The notes under the pieces are model-generated. The model searched no databases, had not been told where the DNA came from, and saw nothing but the letters and a program-made list of their open reading frames with translations. The position numbers were made by a program, and so were the translations under genes. From Candidatus Scalindua sediminis (lineage in GTDB: Bacteria > Planctomycetota > Brocadiia > Brocadiales > Scalinduaceae), in assembly GCA_008636105.1 (NCBI GenBank), contig VSDH01000024.1:1-46012 (forward strand): a DNA stretch of 46,012 nt. The letters run 5' to 3'. Positions within the stretch are counted from its first letter, which is position 1. The number at the start of each line of letters is the position of its first letter. Positions 7,366 to 15,604 of this stretch are shown here, piece after piece.

Positions 7366-7752
7366 CTATGACACGGAAGTTTTATTGGCCTGCTCTAAAG
7401 CTTTTTCAATGGTTGTATTCATCATTTCTTTCACATGTTCGTCAATCTCTGTAAACTCTGTTGCGATACGAATTAGTGAATGTGCCAAAGATTGTTCGAT
7501 TCGAGTTACTTTCCCAGCACATCTTACAGTAGGCGTGGCTGTAGATACGTCAATTTTTAAATCCAGAAGTGAACCAAGTCCTAAATATTTGCTATAATAA
7601 AAAAGCGCACCCCCTGCGCTCAAATCCTTTAATGCAACTATATCCCATTCGGCGGAGGATATCTCCAAACCTTCATATTGTTTGATTCGGAGTCTTGCCA
7701 TATATGGTTTCTCTATTCTTTTATGTTCCCTTTTTTCTCGATATCTATACAT
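7366..7752 (-). CDS. PilZ-domain c-di-GMP effector (type A)
   Basis: A 128-residue, single-domain PilZ protein. The N-terminus has basic and Arg residues (YREKREHKRIEKPYMARL), where the RxxxR motif of PilZ lies, and the second signature appears as DLSAGGALFYY (residues about 43-53), matching D/N-x-S-x-x-G. A helical tail ends in EKALEQANKTSVS. It is a clear paralogue of the protein at 10611-11000, which has nearly the same tail. PilZ domains bind cyclic di-GMP and regulate motility, polysaccharide or other surface processes. AGAGG lies ahead of the ATG. It lies between a small gene of unknown function upstream and the outer-membrane barrel gene downstream. Confidence 0.82.
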   Translation of the reverse strand: MYRYREKREHKRIEKPYMARLRIKQYEGLEISSAEWDIVALKDLSAGGALFYYSKYLGLGSLLDLKIDVSTATPTVRCAGKVTRIEQSLAHSLIRIATEFTEIDEHVKEMMNTTIEKALEQANKTSVS

Positions 7753-7791
7753 AATATTGCGCCTCTTTTTTATTCCACATTGTTCTTTAGA

Positions 7792-8070
7792 TTAGAGAGT
7801 TAGTACTCGATGGTGAGGTGGAACTTCTGGAAGGTGATAGAGGATAAATAAAAATAATTCTCTAAAGTTCCTTACAGCGAAAAAAGGAAACTCTGGATTA
7901 TCAATTTCATTTAGTATTTTTTTACATATTCTTAAACAAGTACCAGCATCTATCACTCCATTTTTATAGCTTTCTACGCAGACACTTAATCTTGACACGT
8001 AATCAAGCATCACTTTATGATGAAAGGAGAAATTTCCTTTAGGTTTGAACCGATCTATCATACTTTTCAT
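7792..8070 (-). CDS. Small helical protein in PilZ cluster, unknown
   Basis: A 92-residue, predicted all-helical cytosolic protein (MKSMIDRFKPKGN ... LPEVPPHHRVLTL). It has no signal peptide and no motif I recognise. It is 39 bases upstream of the type A PilZ gene and in the same direction, which suggests cotranscription and perhaps an adaptor or regulatory role in that signalling cluster. The start may be either residue 1 or residue 4. Confidence 0.5.
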   Translation of the reverse strand: MKSMIDRFKPKGNFSFHHKVMLDYVSRLSVCVESYKNGVIDAGTCLRICKKILNEIDNPEFPFFAVRNFRELFLFILYHLPEVPPHHRVLTL

Positions 8071-8394
8071 TATTTATTATTTCTAAATTTGTTGTTTACC
8101 TATCTAAATGGCACCTTTACCGAAAGACATGATTAGGTCGACCCGACTGTGTTCTGGAGGTCTGTTTTATTAGATTTTTTTGCCACCTAAACCCATACAG
8201 TCGAGCCAGCCTAAATCGCTCAATTTGAGTTGAATGTACTTTCTCCTTTCCCCAATGATATCAGTCCATTCAGTGGTTAAAACTTGCATACTAAGCATTT
8301 TAAAATCTTTGTCATTCACAATTTTTATTTACTTAATAATTTATGGACAATATCTCCTGCAATGTTAGTAGTAAGAAAGACTAAGGTTTTACCA
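8071..8394. other. Gap in PilZ cluster with short remnant frames
   Basis: No established gene. On the minus strand 8170-8319 is an open frame of 49 residues with a GTG start, containing IIGERRKYIQLKLSDLGWL, vaguely like the start of a PilZ-type protein. Just upstream of it (about 8322-8387) another short frame reads GKTLVFLTTNIAGDIVHKLL before stopping. Neither has a good ribosome binding site. The stretch may be the residue of one or two decayed genes of the same cluster. Confidence 0.35.
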
Positions 8395-8799
8395 TTAGAC
8401 ACATACTTTAAGTTCTTCACTGAACTTCAAAGCCACACCTAATTTTTTATCATGATTGGTAATATCTATTCCCTCTACCCTAACAACCTTTCCAAATCCA
8501 GTAATGCAACAAACACTTCCTTCTGCTCCCATATATATAGAAGGAATCGGTTCTATATAAACCATAATCTCTTTTCCAAGTGCATAATTATTGACATCAT
8601 TTGTTATCACTTCAAAATAAACACCTTCAGGGCTGATATTCTTTAATTTTACCATGTGACCATGACTAAGTAACGATATTGGTAGTGAGCGTTCTAATCT
8701 TTCAGAAGCTCGCCTTTCATCATTCATAAAAGCTATATATACAATTCCCTTACCAAAAAGTGTTAAAGAGTAAATATTGTTGTAAGCTATGAAATGCAC
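8395..8799 (-). CDS. PilZ-domain protein (type B)
   Basis: A protein of up to 134 residues. The recognisable domain begins with MNDERRASERLERSLPISLL, an R-rich PilZ N-terminal motif, followed by LKNISPEGVYFEV (N-x-S-x-x-G). The C-terminal part includes VVRVEGIDI and KKLGVALKF, as in PilZ strands near the end. The internal ATG at residue 25 (position 8727) could be the true start, since the first 24 residues do not resemble the family; I cannot decide from the ribosome binding sites. It is a close paralogue of the protein at 9994-10395 (shared VYFEVITND and DRKLGVALKF-like segments). Role: probable c-di-GMP receiver. Confidence 0.75.
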   Translation of the reverse strand: MHFIAYNNIYSLTLFGKGIVYIAFMNDERRASERLERSLPISLLSHGHMVKLKNISPEGVYFEVITNDVNNYALGKEIMVYIEPIPSIYMGAEGSVCCITGFGKVVRVEGIDITNHDKKLGVALKFSEELKVCV

Positions 8800-9129
8800 C
8801 TATCTTAGGATTTGATTTTTTTGTGAAAGGGGGTGTAGATATGTTTGTTTTCCTTTACAGTATTCAACAATAATTGAATTGTCAGAGTTTACACACCAAA
8901 TTATACATGTCGGTCATGAAACCCATAAATTTGGCCTCCAATATATGAAGGGAATATACATTGATGAAGGCGAATTGAGATTTGGGGGGGGGCAGGCGAA
9001 TTGAGAAATGATAGGTATTTTAATAGCGCACGCACTATGTAAAACTTTTGTTAATTGTTTTCCACTTCATATTTATTGAAATACATACTAACTAAGGTAT
9101 AAAAAAAACCAAAAATAAGGTTGTACCTA

Positions 9130-9158
9130 TTGGGCTTATATTAAATATGTGGTATACT
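9130..9158 (+). promoter_or_regulatory. Possible sigma-70 promoter
   Basis: TTGGGC at 9130-9135 and TATACT at 9153-9158 with the ideal 17-base spacing. The -10 box is strong and the -35 is weak. It precedes the structured stretch 9216-9291 and the histidine kinase remnant. Confidence 0.4.
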
Positions 9159-9215
9159 TTATAAAGAAATGGAATTATGAAAATGACGATTATTTCGAAA
9201 ATCTACGATAGGTGT

Positions 9216-9291
9216 GGGCTTCATACCTGACTTATCAGCACAACCTGACAAATAACCAGTCAGGCTCCAACCCACTTCGGGTATGTAGCCC
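9216..9291 (+). ncRNA. Candidate structured RNA or leader
   Basis: GGGCTTCATACC (9216-9227) pairs with GGGTATGTAGCCC (9279-9291) to close a domain with one bulge. Inside it CCTGAC (9244-9249) and GTCAGG (9259-9264) form a perfect 6-bp hairpin. GTGGG (9214-9218) could alternatively pair with CCCAC (9271-9275), giving two competing folds as in a switch. It lies about 60 nt after a promoter-like sequence and about 100 nt before the kinase remnant. No family is recognised; a transposable palindrome is equally possible. Confidence 0.3.
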
Positions 9292-9388
9292 GGCAATGAG
9301 CTAAAAAATGAAGATATTAACATAACTCATACCTTTATGGTGATATTAAATATAAGGGTAATGATGAAGATGCAGAGGAGGAAGATGA

Positions 9389-9907
9389 GTTAGGAAATGT
9401 TCAGATTACCCGAATAAGTTACAGGATTTAAATGTCTTAATAAGATCATCGCTAAAAAACTGTGGAATATTTAACAAAACTGAGCATATATCTTTGCAGA
9501 AAAAGCTTACACCAAACTTACCCAAAGTTCGAGTTAACGCTGATGATATTTCCTTTGTAATTGTAAATCTTTTAACCAATGCATTAGATAGTATGCCTAA
9601 CGGTGGGAAATTATTGATTGAGTCAAGGTACTGCAAAGAACATGATTCCTGTGTGCAGATTTCTATATCTGATACTGGATACGGAATTAAAAAAAATAAA
9701 ATGGATAAAATCTTTTGGCCTTTTTTTACAACAAAAGGTGAGGGAAAAGGCATAGGTTTAGGACTTGCTATAAGCAAAAGGATTATAGAAGATTATGGTG
9801 GGAAGATAAATGTGGCAAGTACACAAGGAAGAGGAACAACTATTACTTTATGTTTACCTGCAGCATTCAAAAGTGCTAAACCAAGAGTGGCAGAAAATAT
9901 GCATTAA
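9389..9907 (+). pseudogene. Histidine kinase remnant, ATPase domain only
   Basis: The frame opens after a TGA at 9386-9388 and runs to 9907 with no ATG, GTG or TTG until TTG 9494. The translation has a linker (DLNVLIRSSLKNC) and then a full HATPase_c domain. This has an N-box (VNLLTNALDSMPNGG), G1 (DTGYGI), F-box (FWPFFTTKGEGKG) and G2 (GIGLGLAISKRI), ending with a typical GTTITLCLP strand. No dimerisation/phosphoacceptor or sensor region exists upstream. It is the 3' part of a two-component sensor kinase that has lost its 5' part, in the middle of the PilZ cluster. If translated from TTG 9494 it would be a free ATPase domain of 137 residues. Confidence 0.75.
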
Positions 9908-9993
9908 TATTAGTTAGCTTTAGAGACGGAGTAAACTGAACAGTCGTTTTAGAAGATTACAATTAAACATTATTAACTTCTTCGTGTTGTTTA

Positions 9994-10395
9994 TTACAGA
10001 TTGCTTTGATACGTTAAAAATGGTTCAAGGTTTTTAATGAACTTCAAAGCCACACCTAATTTTCTATCCTGATTGATGATTTCTATTTCATCCACCCTGA
10101 TAATCCTTCCAGTACCAGTAAGCTTGACTGTTTTTTTGGGTAACATGGGTGTTGAAGTGCTTACAATTATTTCAATTGTAGACGTTTTCCCTGGAGAATA
10201 CTTTTCTATATCATTTGTTATCACTTCAAAATAAACACCACATGGGCCGATATTCTTTGATTTAACTTTCTGGCCAAGTAACGTCATTGGTAATGAAAGT
10301 TCTAATCTTTTTCCAACTCTTCTTTCAATCCTATTTGAATTGTATAACACAGTTTTTCGTCCTTGAAATAAGTTTATTTTTTCACTCATTTTCAT
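9994..10395 (-). CDS. PilZ-domain protein (type B')
   Basis: A 133-residue protein with the PilZ signature: RIERRVGKRLELSLPMTLL near residues 22-40, KNIGPCGVYFEV as the second motif, and RKLGVALKF near the C-terminus. It is a paralogue of the type B protein at 8395-8799. The second motif has G instead of the usual S (N-x-G-x-x-G), so ligand binding may be altered. Two starts three codons apart (ATG 10395 and 10389) are possible, with a distant AAGGAAG upstream. It forms the second half of a mirror-image PilZ arrangement. Confidence 0.76.
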   Translation of the reverse strand: MKMSEKINLFQGRKTVLYNSNRIERRVGKRLELSLPMTLLGQKVKSKNIGPCGVYFEVITNDIEKYSPGKTSTIEIIVSTSTPMLPKKTVKLTGTGRIIRVDEIEIINQDRKLGVALKFIKNLEPFLTYQSNL

Positions 10396-10610
10396 TTTGA
10401 CACTTTTTTTCTTCCTTTTATATTATAGCATTATCGTGCCGAAAATGTTGTTTAAGGTTTGTGCTTGGAACTATCCCCAAAAACCATTTTTCCCCTGATT
10501 GCGGAGAGGCATATATAGGAGCAAATACATACACATGCACACCGTCTGCAAATGGGATATAGGAAAACACTGAGGGGATGATAAAAAAGTGGAAGGAAAA
10601 GGGGTTGTAG

Positions 10611-11000
10611 CTATGCCACAGAAGTTCTATTGTCCTGCACTAAGGCTTTTTCAACAGCTGTATTTATCGCTTCTTTCTCGTGTTCTCCGATATCAATAAA
10701 CTTGATTGCGATACAAAACATAGAATAAGGCGGAAGCTGAAATTGTTCGTTTCGAATTACTTTCCCAATAGGATTTACGGGGGGCTTGGATTTAGACACC
10801 TCTATTTTGAAATCTAGGGGTGTACCAATTCCTAAATCTTTCTTATAAATAAAAAATGTACCTCCTGCGCTTAAACTATGCAAAGTAACTGAATTCCAAT
10901 CATCAGATTCCGTCTCTTGGGCATCTGATCTAATTTTGAATTTTGCCATATACGGTTTCTCTTTTCTTTTATATTTCCTTCTTTCTAGATCATTATACAT
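10611..11000 (-). CDS. PilZ-domain c-di-GMP effector (type A')
   Basis: A 129-residue PilZ protein: the N-terminal motif is LERRKYKRKEKPYMAKF and the second motif SLSAGGTFFIY. The family's D/N before S is replaced (H-S-L-S), a possible weakening of c-di-GMP binding. The tail INTAVEKALVQDNRTSVA is almost the same as in the paralogue at 7366-7752. A strong AAGGAGG stands nine bases before the ATG. It is the first PilZ gene of the minus-strand series A'-B'-B-A. Confidence 0.8.
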   Translation of the reverse strand: MYNDLERRKYKRKEKPYMAKFKIRSDAQETESDDWNSVTLHSLSAGGTFFIYKKDLGIGTPLDFKIEVSKSKPPVNPIGKVIRNEQFQLPPYSMFCIAIKFIDIGEHEKEAINTAVEKALVQDNRTSVA

Positions 11001-11120
11001 AAGAAGCCTCCTTCTGATTGTTTCCTATGTCTATCTTAACTAGTCATTAATTTTCTCATAACCCCTCACCATTCAATATGGTAATCCTTATGATGGACAT
11101 ACATTGGAGGAGGTAGTCTC

Positions 11121-11525
11121 TCAGACAGAACGTGTAAAAACAGGTTTATTAATACTGTAAACAACCATCGTTTTTACGCCAAACTTAAGAGCCTGTTTAT
11201 GACTTGGAAACCATATATCAATATGATTTCCCTTTATAGCGCTTCCTACATCCTCAGCCCTGAAAGTAGTGTTGGGAAATCCTTCTATCCTTAGCCTGCT
11301 TCCCAACTTTATTACCTTTCTGTCCACAGCCACAATTCCCCACTTTGCCTGTTCGCCTGTTGCCGTAATCCCATACCACTTGTCTGAAGGTTTTTTATCA
11401 CAACATTTTTCACACGAGCAGTAAGCGGTTACCGTAAACACCTCAGTCCTCAAATTCGTAACTAGAGGCGGGTTTACCATCAATGTCAATATTGCAATGG
11501 TATATATAAATATCGCACTTTTCAG
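11121..11525 (-). CDS. Secreted 3D-domain protein
   Basis: The 3D (Asp-Asp-Asp) domain is clear: VTAYCSCEKCC, GITATGEQAKWGIVAVD, IKLGSRLRIEGF, FRAEDVGSAIKGNHIDIWF. All three aspartates are present (in VAVD, AEDVG and IDIWF). Such domains resemble MltA-type lytic transglycosylases and RpfB partners, so it probably cleaves or binds peptidoglycan. From TTG 11489 the protein would be 122 residues, but the frame continues upstream and encodes LKSAIFIYTIAILTLMVNPP, a good signal peptide. That needs a start at CTG 11525 or the ATC just before it, both six to nine bases after AGG in TAGGTAA. I give the CTG coordinate; the start codon is uncertain. Confidence 0.75.
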   Translation of the reverse strand: MKSAIFIYTIAILTLMVNPPLVTNLRTEVFTVTAYCSCEKCCDKKPSDKWYGITATGEQAKWGIVAVDRKVIKLGSRLRIEGFPNTTFRAEDVGSAIKGNHIDIWFPSHKQALKFGVKTMVVYSINKPVFTRSV

Positions 11526-11990
11526 GATAAATTACCTACTTTCTTTAAGTTTGTTTTTGCGTAAAATGAAACCATCTATATATATCTCAAAAGATATGCC
11601 AGAGTCATCAGGGCACACAAAACAATAGATGCACATCTTCGTAACATATTGATAATATTTTGATTACATCAAATAAGTCAATTTATTAGGAAGGCATTAT
11701 CCATCGAATCAAAGGTGTGTGGGATGGGTAAAATACCCCAGGCAATTCGAATGTTAATTAACCATAATTAGTGGAACTCATGAAATTTCAAAATGTTATG
11801 AAAAATAGGGGCAAAACCCCTCACATGGGGTAATTTCCCCCTTGACTTCATTCTAATATGGGGTAATGGGTAAAAATAGGGGACAGATGTACTAGCTCAA
11901 TAATCCAGCAACTTTTTTGGGGGGAATCGGGGGTCACGTATAAGGATGAAAGTCAAGAGTGTGAATAATGAAGGTTTGAACCTCAGAACC
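11526..11990. other. Intergenic region with G-rich palindromes and repeat
   Basis: No gene found. The segment 11806-11870 has several short GC arms in AT-rich DNA: AGGGGCAAAACCCCT, then GGGGTAATTTCCCC, then another GGGGTAATGGG, which could form small hairpins. Near 11880 GGGGACAGATGT recalls the GGGACATCTGTCCC at 76-89. Positions 11930-11988 are the second full copy of the repeat at 881-940, ending within about 10 bases of the 3' end of the TPR gene. Confidence 0.6.
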
Positions 11991-13313
11991 TCATTTTGAA
12001 CGAATCTCTTTTGCTCTTTCTGCTAATTCTTCAGCCTCGGCATTTTTGCCTTGGTCCTGGCAAAGCCCTGCCAGATTGTTCAGGGTTGAAGCCACCTTGG
12101 GGTGCTCTGTACCAAGTGCCTTCTCGTATATTTTAAGTGCTCGCTTGTAAAGGGGCTCAGCTTCGGCATATTTGCCCTGGGCTTGGTAAAGTAATGCCAG
12201 ATTGTTCAGGGTTGAAGCCACATTGGGGTGCTCTGGACCAAGTACCTTTTCATCTGTTTTAAGTGCTCGATTGTAAAGAGACTCAGCCCCTGCATAATTG
12301 CCTCGGGCTCGAAAAAGCCCTGCCAGATTGTTCAGGGTTGAAGCTACGTTGGGATGCTCTGGGCCTAGTACCTTTTCATATATTTTAAGTGCTCGATTGT
12401 AAAGGGACTCAGCCTCTGCATATTTGCCCCGGGCCTGGAAAAGTAATGCAAGATTGTTCAGTGCCGAAGCCACATTAGGATGTTCTGGACCAAGGGCTTT
12501 TTCCGCTATTTCGAGTACTCGCTTGTAAAGGGGCTCGGCCTCTGCATATTTGCCCCGGGCTTGAAAAAGTCCTGCCAGATTCGTCAAGGTTGAAGCCACA
12601 TTGGGATGCTCTGAACCAAGTGCCTTCTCATCTATTTTAAGTGCTCGATTGTAAAGGAGCTCAGCCTCTGTATATTTGCCCTGGTCCTGGTAAAGTAATG
12701 CCAGGTTGTTCAGGGCCGTAGCCACATTGGGATGCGCTGGACCTAGTACCTTCTCATCTGTTTTAAGTACTCGCTTGTAAAGGGGCTCGGCCTCTGCATA
12801 TTTGCCCTGGGCTCGAAAAAGTCCTGCAAGATTGTTCAAGGCCGTAGCTACCTTTGGATTGTCTCGACCAAGTATCTTCTCATCTATTTTAAGTACTCGC
12901 CTGTAAAGGGGCTCAACCTCTGCATATTTGCCCCGGGTTTGAAGAAGTAATGCCAGAGTGTTCAGGGATGTACCAACATTAGGGTGGGTAGAACCAAACG
13001 TTTCCTCTGCTATCTTTAATGCTTCTTTACCTACACTTATTGCCTCTGAATATTGCTCCTGTTGATAGAGTGTATCAGTTTTTGCCTTTAGTTCCTTCCA
13101 CAATATCTCCTGGGCATATACAGGCAAAGTAACCGATACTACCAGAACCATTATCAAAACAACTTTCGCCATGTATGAGGTCAGAGGTCTTACTGTGTTT
13201 ACCCCGTTAGAAAGAAGGCTACGCCATTTGGGTAGTGTAAAAAATACATAGAGAAGATAGAGTCTAATGCACCAACCAAGCTTTCTAATGGTGTTTACTA
13301 ATGTCTTCATCAT
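11991..13313 (-). CDS. Exported kinesin-light-chain-type TPR protein
   Basis: Eight consecutive 42-residue tetratricopeptide repeats of the kinesin light chain type fill residues about 100-435, each of the form LGPEHPNVASTLNNLA...QGKYAEAEPLYKRALKI. Before them is a hydrophobic segment MAKVVLIMVLVVSVTLPVYA (from position 13172), which looks like a cleaved signal peptide ending in VYA-QE. Thus the true start may be ATG 13172 rather than ATG 13313, which would add 47 residues including a second hydrophobic stretch. No ribosome binding site decides it. The protein should be a periplasmic protein-protein scaffold. Repeats alternate between NNLALL and NNLAGL types, so a pair of repeats (252 bp) appears to be the duplication unit. 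Confidence 0.82.
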   Translation of the reverse strand: MMKTLVNTIRKLGWCIRLYLLYVFFTLPKWRSLLSNGVNTVRPLTSYMAKVVLIMVLVVSVTLPVYAQEILWKELKAKTDTLYQQEQYSEAISVGKEALKIAEETFGSTHPNVGTSLNTLALLLQTRGKYAEVEPLYRRVLKIDEKILGRDNPKVATALNNLAGLFRAQGKYAEAEPLYKRVLKTDEKVLGPAHPNVATALNNLALLYQDQGKYTEAELLYNRALKIDEKALGSEHPNVASTLTNLAGLFQARGKYAEAEPLYKRVLEIAEKALGPEHPNVASALNNLALLFQARGKYAEAESLYNRALKIYEKVLGPEHPNVASTLNNLAGLFRARGNYAGAESLYNRALKTDEKVLGPEHPNVASTLNNLALLYQAQGKYAEAEPLYKRALKIYEKALGTEHPKVASTLNNLAGLCQDQGKNAEAEELAERAKEIRSK

Positions 13314-13563
13314 TTGCAATGTTTTGCTGTATTACTTCAATATTTTATGAAAGCATATCCATCACTTGATGGAGCTTATGTCTGTATGGTATTATATTTT
13401 AATAGATTGTTGAGTCCCACAGGCGAAACCCGCCAAAGCCTATCCGCTCTCTCTGCGTAGGCGGGTAGAAATTCTGATGATTATAATAGTTAGCTTATTA
13501 TTAAAATCAAGGAGAAACCGCAATGATAACCTAATTTAACTTTTTTATGGGAGGAATGAAAAG

Positions 13564-13761
13564 ATGAATGATACCGACATGGAGAAACTTGAATATTTTG
13601 TTGACGAATATTTTTTACCGGACGTTGTTACCAGTCTAAGTAAAATTTGCCGATTAAGAGCAGACGATTTAAGAGGGCAGGACAAAGAAACTGCTAGAAA
13701 ATTTGAATCGTATTCAGACATTTTAAATACAGCACGTGAAAAAATAGATACTGTTGTTTAG
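13564..13761 (+). CDS. Small acidic helical protein, unknown
   Basis: A 65-residue protein (MNDTDMEKLEYFVDEYFLPDV ... AREKIDTVV), rich in Asp and Glu and predicted helical, with no membrane segment. A good GGAGG site nine bases upstream of the ATG supports expression. I know of no family. It stands alone between the TPR gene (divergent) and the radical SAM gene, 200 bases upstream of the latter on the same strand. Confidence 0.6.
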   Translation: MNDTDMEKLEYFVDEYFLPDVVTSLSKICRLRADDLRGQDKETARKFESYSDILNTAREKIDTVV

Positions 13762-13964
13762 AAAAATGTAAACTCTGGCTGATTAATCCAAAAAAAGTTA
13801 ACTGATTATTGATGACCCCGGGTTTCTTTCCTTTACCATAGAGAATTTCAGATAATTATTTTCGTATATCGCCAAGGAGGATTTAAACATTTTTTTGTTA
13901 TGCAGTTCATCAGGCTTATATAGAAACAGAACCGAGTTTACTTAAATAAAATTGGAAATTAGCG

Positions 13965-15479
13965 TTGATAGAGAAAAAGCAAAAAATACTACTTATCGAA
14001 CCACCTTTTTACAGACTGTATAAATTCAATGCCGCCTTAAATAAGGTACCTCTTTCTCTTAGTTACTTAGCAGGAGTAATTATTTCCAGAAAGCCTAACT
14101 GGAAGGTCAAGATATACAATGCAGATTTTTCACCTCATGATGTACCTTTAGATTTAAAATATATGGTTGGAAAGGGGTTTGATAATTATCTAAAAACTCT
14201 AAATGAACCAAAATCTCCGATATGGGATGAAGTAAGAACTATCATTAATGAATTTCAACCGTCAGTTGTCGGCATAACTATGAAGTCGCAAAACTTTGCT
14301 TCTGCATGTATTGTTGGGATGATTGCCAAATCTCTCAATAGAAATACTATAGTCGTTGTTGGGGGCCCACATCCTTCGATTGCAAAAACTGAGATACTGA
14401 AAGAACCAATGATAGATATTGGTGTTTTTGGAGAGGGGGAAGAAACGATAGTTGATATACTCAATTCAATAGAAGGCTCTCAGCCTCTATCTTCAATTAA
14501 TGGTATCGTATATAGAGAAGAAAATAATGGCGTTGAAAATCCAGCTAGAGAATTGATTAGTGACCTGGATTCTCTTCCCTTTCCTATCAGTGTAGCTCAA
14601 ACTTCCTTAATAGGTTATGATAAATATCCTTTACAGGCATTTAAGTATATTTTTGCTATAAGGGGGTGTCCTTATAATTGCTCCTTCTGTGGTGCCCGCA
14701 ACATTTGGAGCAGAAGTGCAAGGTTTCGTTCAATAGAGAATATTGTCGCGGAAATACAACAGATACAGCAAAAAGGCATTAATTATATTCATTTCGATGA
14801 TGACACATTCGGAATCAACAAAGTCTTCATCGAAAAACTTTGCGACGCTATAAAGAGTAAGTGCCCCGGTCTATATTGGTCTTCTAAGATGTACGTAAAA
14901 AATGTTGATGATGAGACAATAGCTCTGATGAAGTCTGCAGGATGCAGGTCGATACAGATTGGTGTTGAATCAGGTAATAATGAAATGTTGAAGCTGATTA
15001 GGAAGAATATTACTATAGAGGAAGCTCTGTCCGCAGCTCAAATAATAAAAAAACACAAGATATATCTGCAAACATTCTTTATTGTTGGATTCCCTCAAGA
15101 AACTGAAGCTACTTTGAGTGACACTATATCTGCTATAACTTCATTTCCTGCTGATAATGTGGTATATAGCATATTTACTCCGTATATCAGAACAGAACTG
15201 TTTGATTATTGTAAAAGAGAGGGAATTATTTCGAATGACTTCGATCCTTCACGATATAACTATCAAAGCCCTGAGAACTATTTTTGTAAAAATATAGCAA
15301 AAGATGTGTTTATGGATCGCATACGTGAGTTAGAGAAAACACTGGATAAGATTAACAGCCGAAGAAGACTTAATATGTATTTATCTTTCGAAGGGTACCT
15401 AAAACTGAAAGAAAGAGGGATAGCACGTAGCATTTTGCGGTTGCTATATATTTGTCGAAATGCAATACGGTTAGGATAA
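13965..15479 (+). CDS. B12-binding-domain radical SAM enzyme
   Basis: A 504-residue protein in the BchE/HpnJ-like class. Residues about 1-150 form the cobalamin-binding Rossmann-like fold (IEPPFYRLYKF, IVVVGGPHPSI, GVFGEGEETI). The radical SAM domain follows with the 4Fe-4S motif CPYNCSFC (C-x3-C-x2-C, about residues 235-242), the GGE-like site (HFDDDTFG) and IQIGVESGN. The canonical B12 DxHxxG is not present, so cobalamin may bind base-off without a His ligand. Family reactions include methylations and ring rearrangements on lipids or tetrapyrroles; the substrate cannot be told. The start is TTG with GGA upstream. It has no operon partner, and its AT-rich codon use fits its neighbours. Confidence 0.82.
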   Translation: MIEKKQKILLIEPPFYRLYKFNAALNKVPLSLSYLAGVIISRKPNWKVKIYNADFSPHDVPLDLKYMVGKGFDNYLKTLNEPKSPIWDEVRTIINEFQPSVVGITMKSQNFASACIVGMIAKSLNRNTIVVVGGPHPSIAKTEILKEPMIDIGVFGEGEETIVDILNSIEGSQPLSSINGIVYREENNGVENPARELISDLDSLPFPISVAQTSLIGYDKYPLQAFKYIFAIRGCPYNCSFCGARNIWSRSARFRSIENIVAEIQQIQQKGINYIHFDDDTFGINKVFIEKLCDAIKSKCPGLYWSSKMYVKNVDDETIALMKSAGCRSIQIGVESGNNEMLKLIRKNITIEEALSAAQIIKKHKIYLQTFFIVGFPQETEATLSDTISAITSFPADNVVYSIFTPYIRTELFDYCKREGIISNDFDPSRYNYQSPENYFCKNIAKDVFMDRIRELEKTLDKINSRRRLNMYLSFEGYLKLKERGIARSILRLLYICRNAIRLG

Positions 15480-15604
15480 TTTATGCAAAATGTTCCAAGA
15501 ATCTACAAAAAAACGGAATAGCAAATGCACGAACGGACTGGCATTAGTATGACAGAAGAAGAAGTTAGTAGCATGTATAGTGTCACCCATAGATAGAATG
15601 TAGA

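Larger units (their letters stand above)
8800..9388. other. Repeat-rich intergenic region
   Basis: No protein-coding gene is visible. It contains the third CACCAAATTATACAT copy (8894-8908), a run of nine G residues (about 8984-8992), and the second copy of the 38-base repeat (8998-9035; a partial copy GGCGAATTGAGA precedes it). A promoter-like pair is at 9130-9158, followed by a structured region at 9216-9291. The segment ends where a 5'-truncated histidine kinase frame opens. Confidence 0.6.

Noticed and set aside
8170-8319. 49-codon minus-strand frame between PilZ genes as a real gene
   Set aside because: GTG start without ribosome binding site and only a weak resemblance to PilZ N-termini; mentioned only as a remnant.
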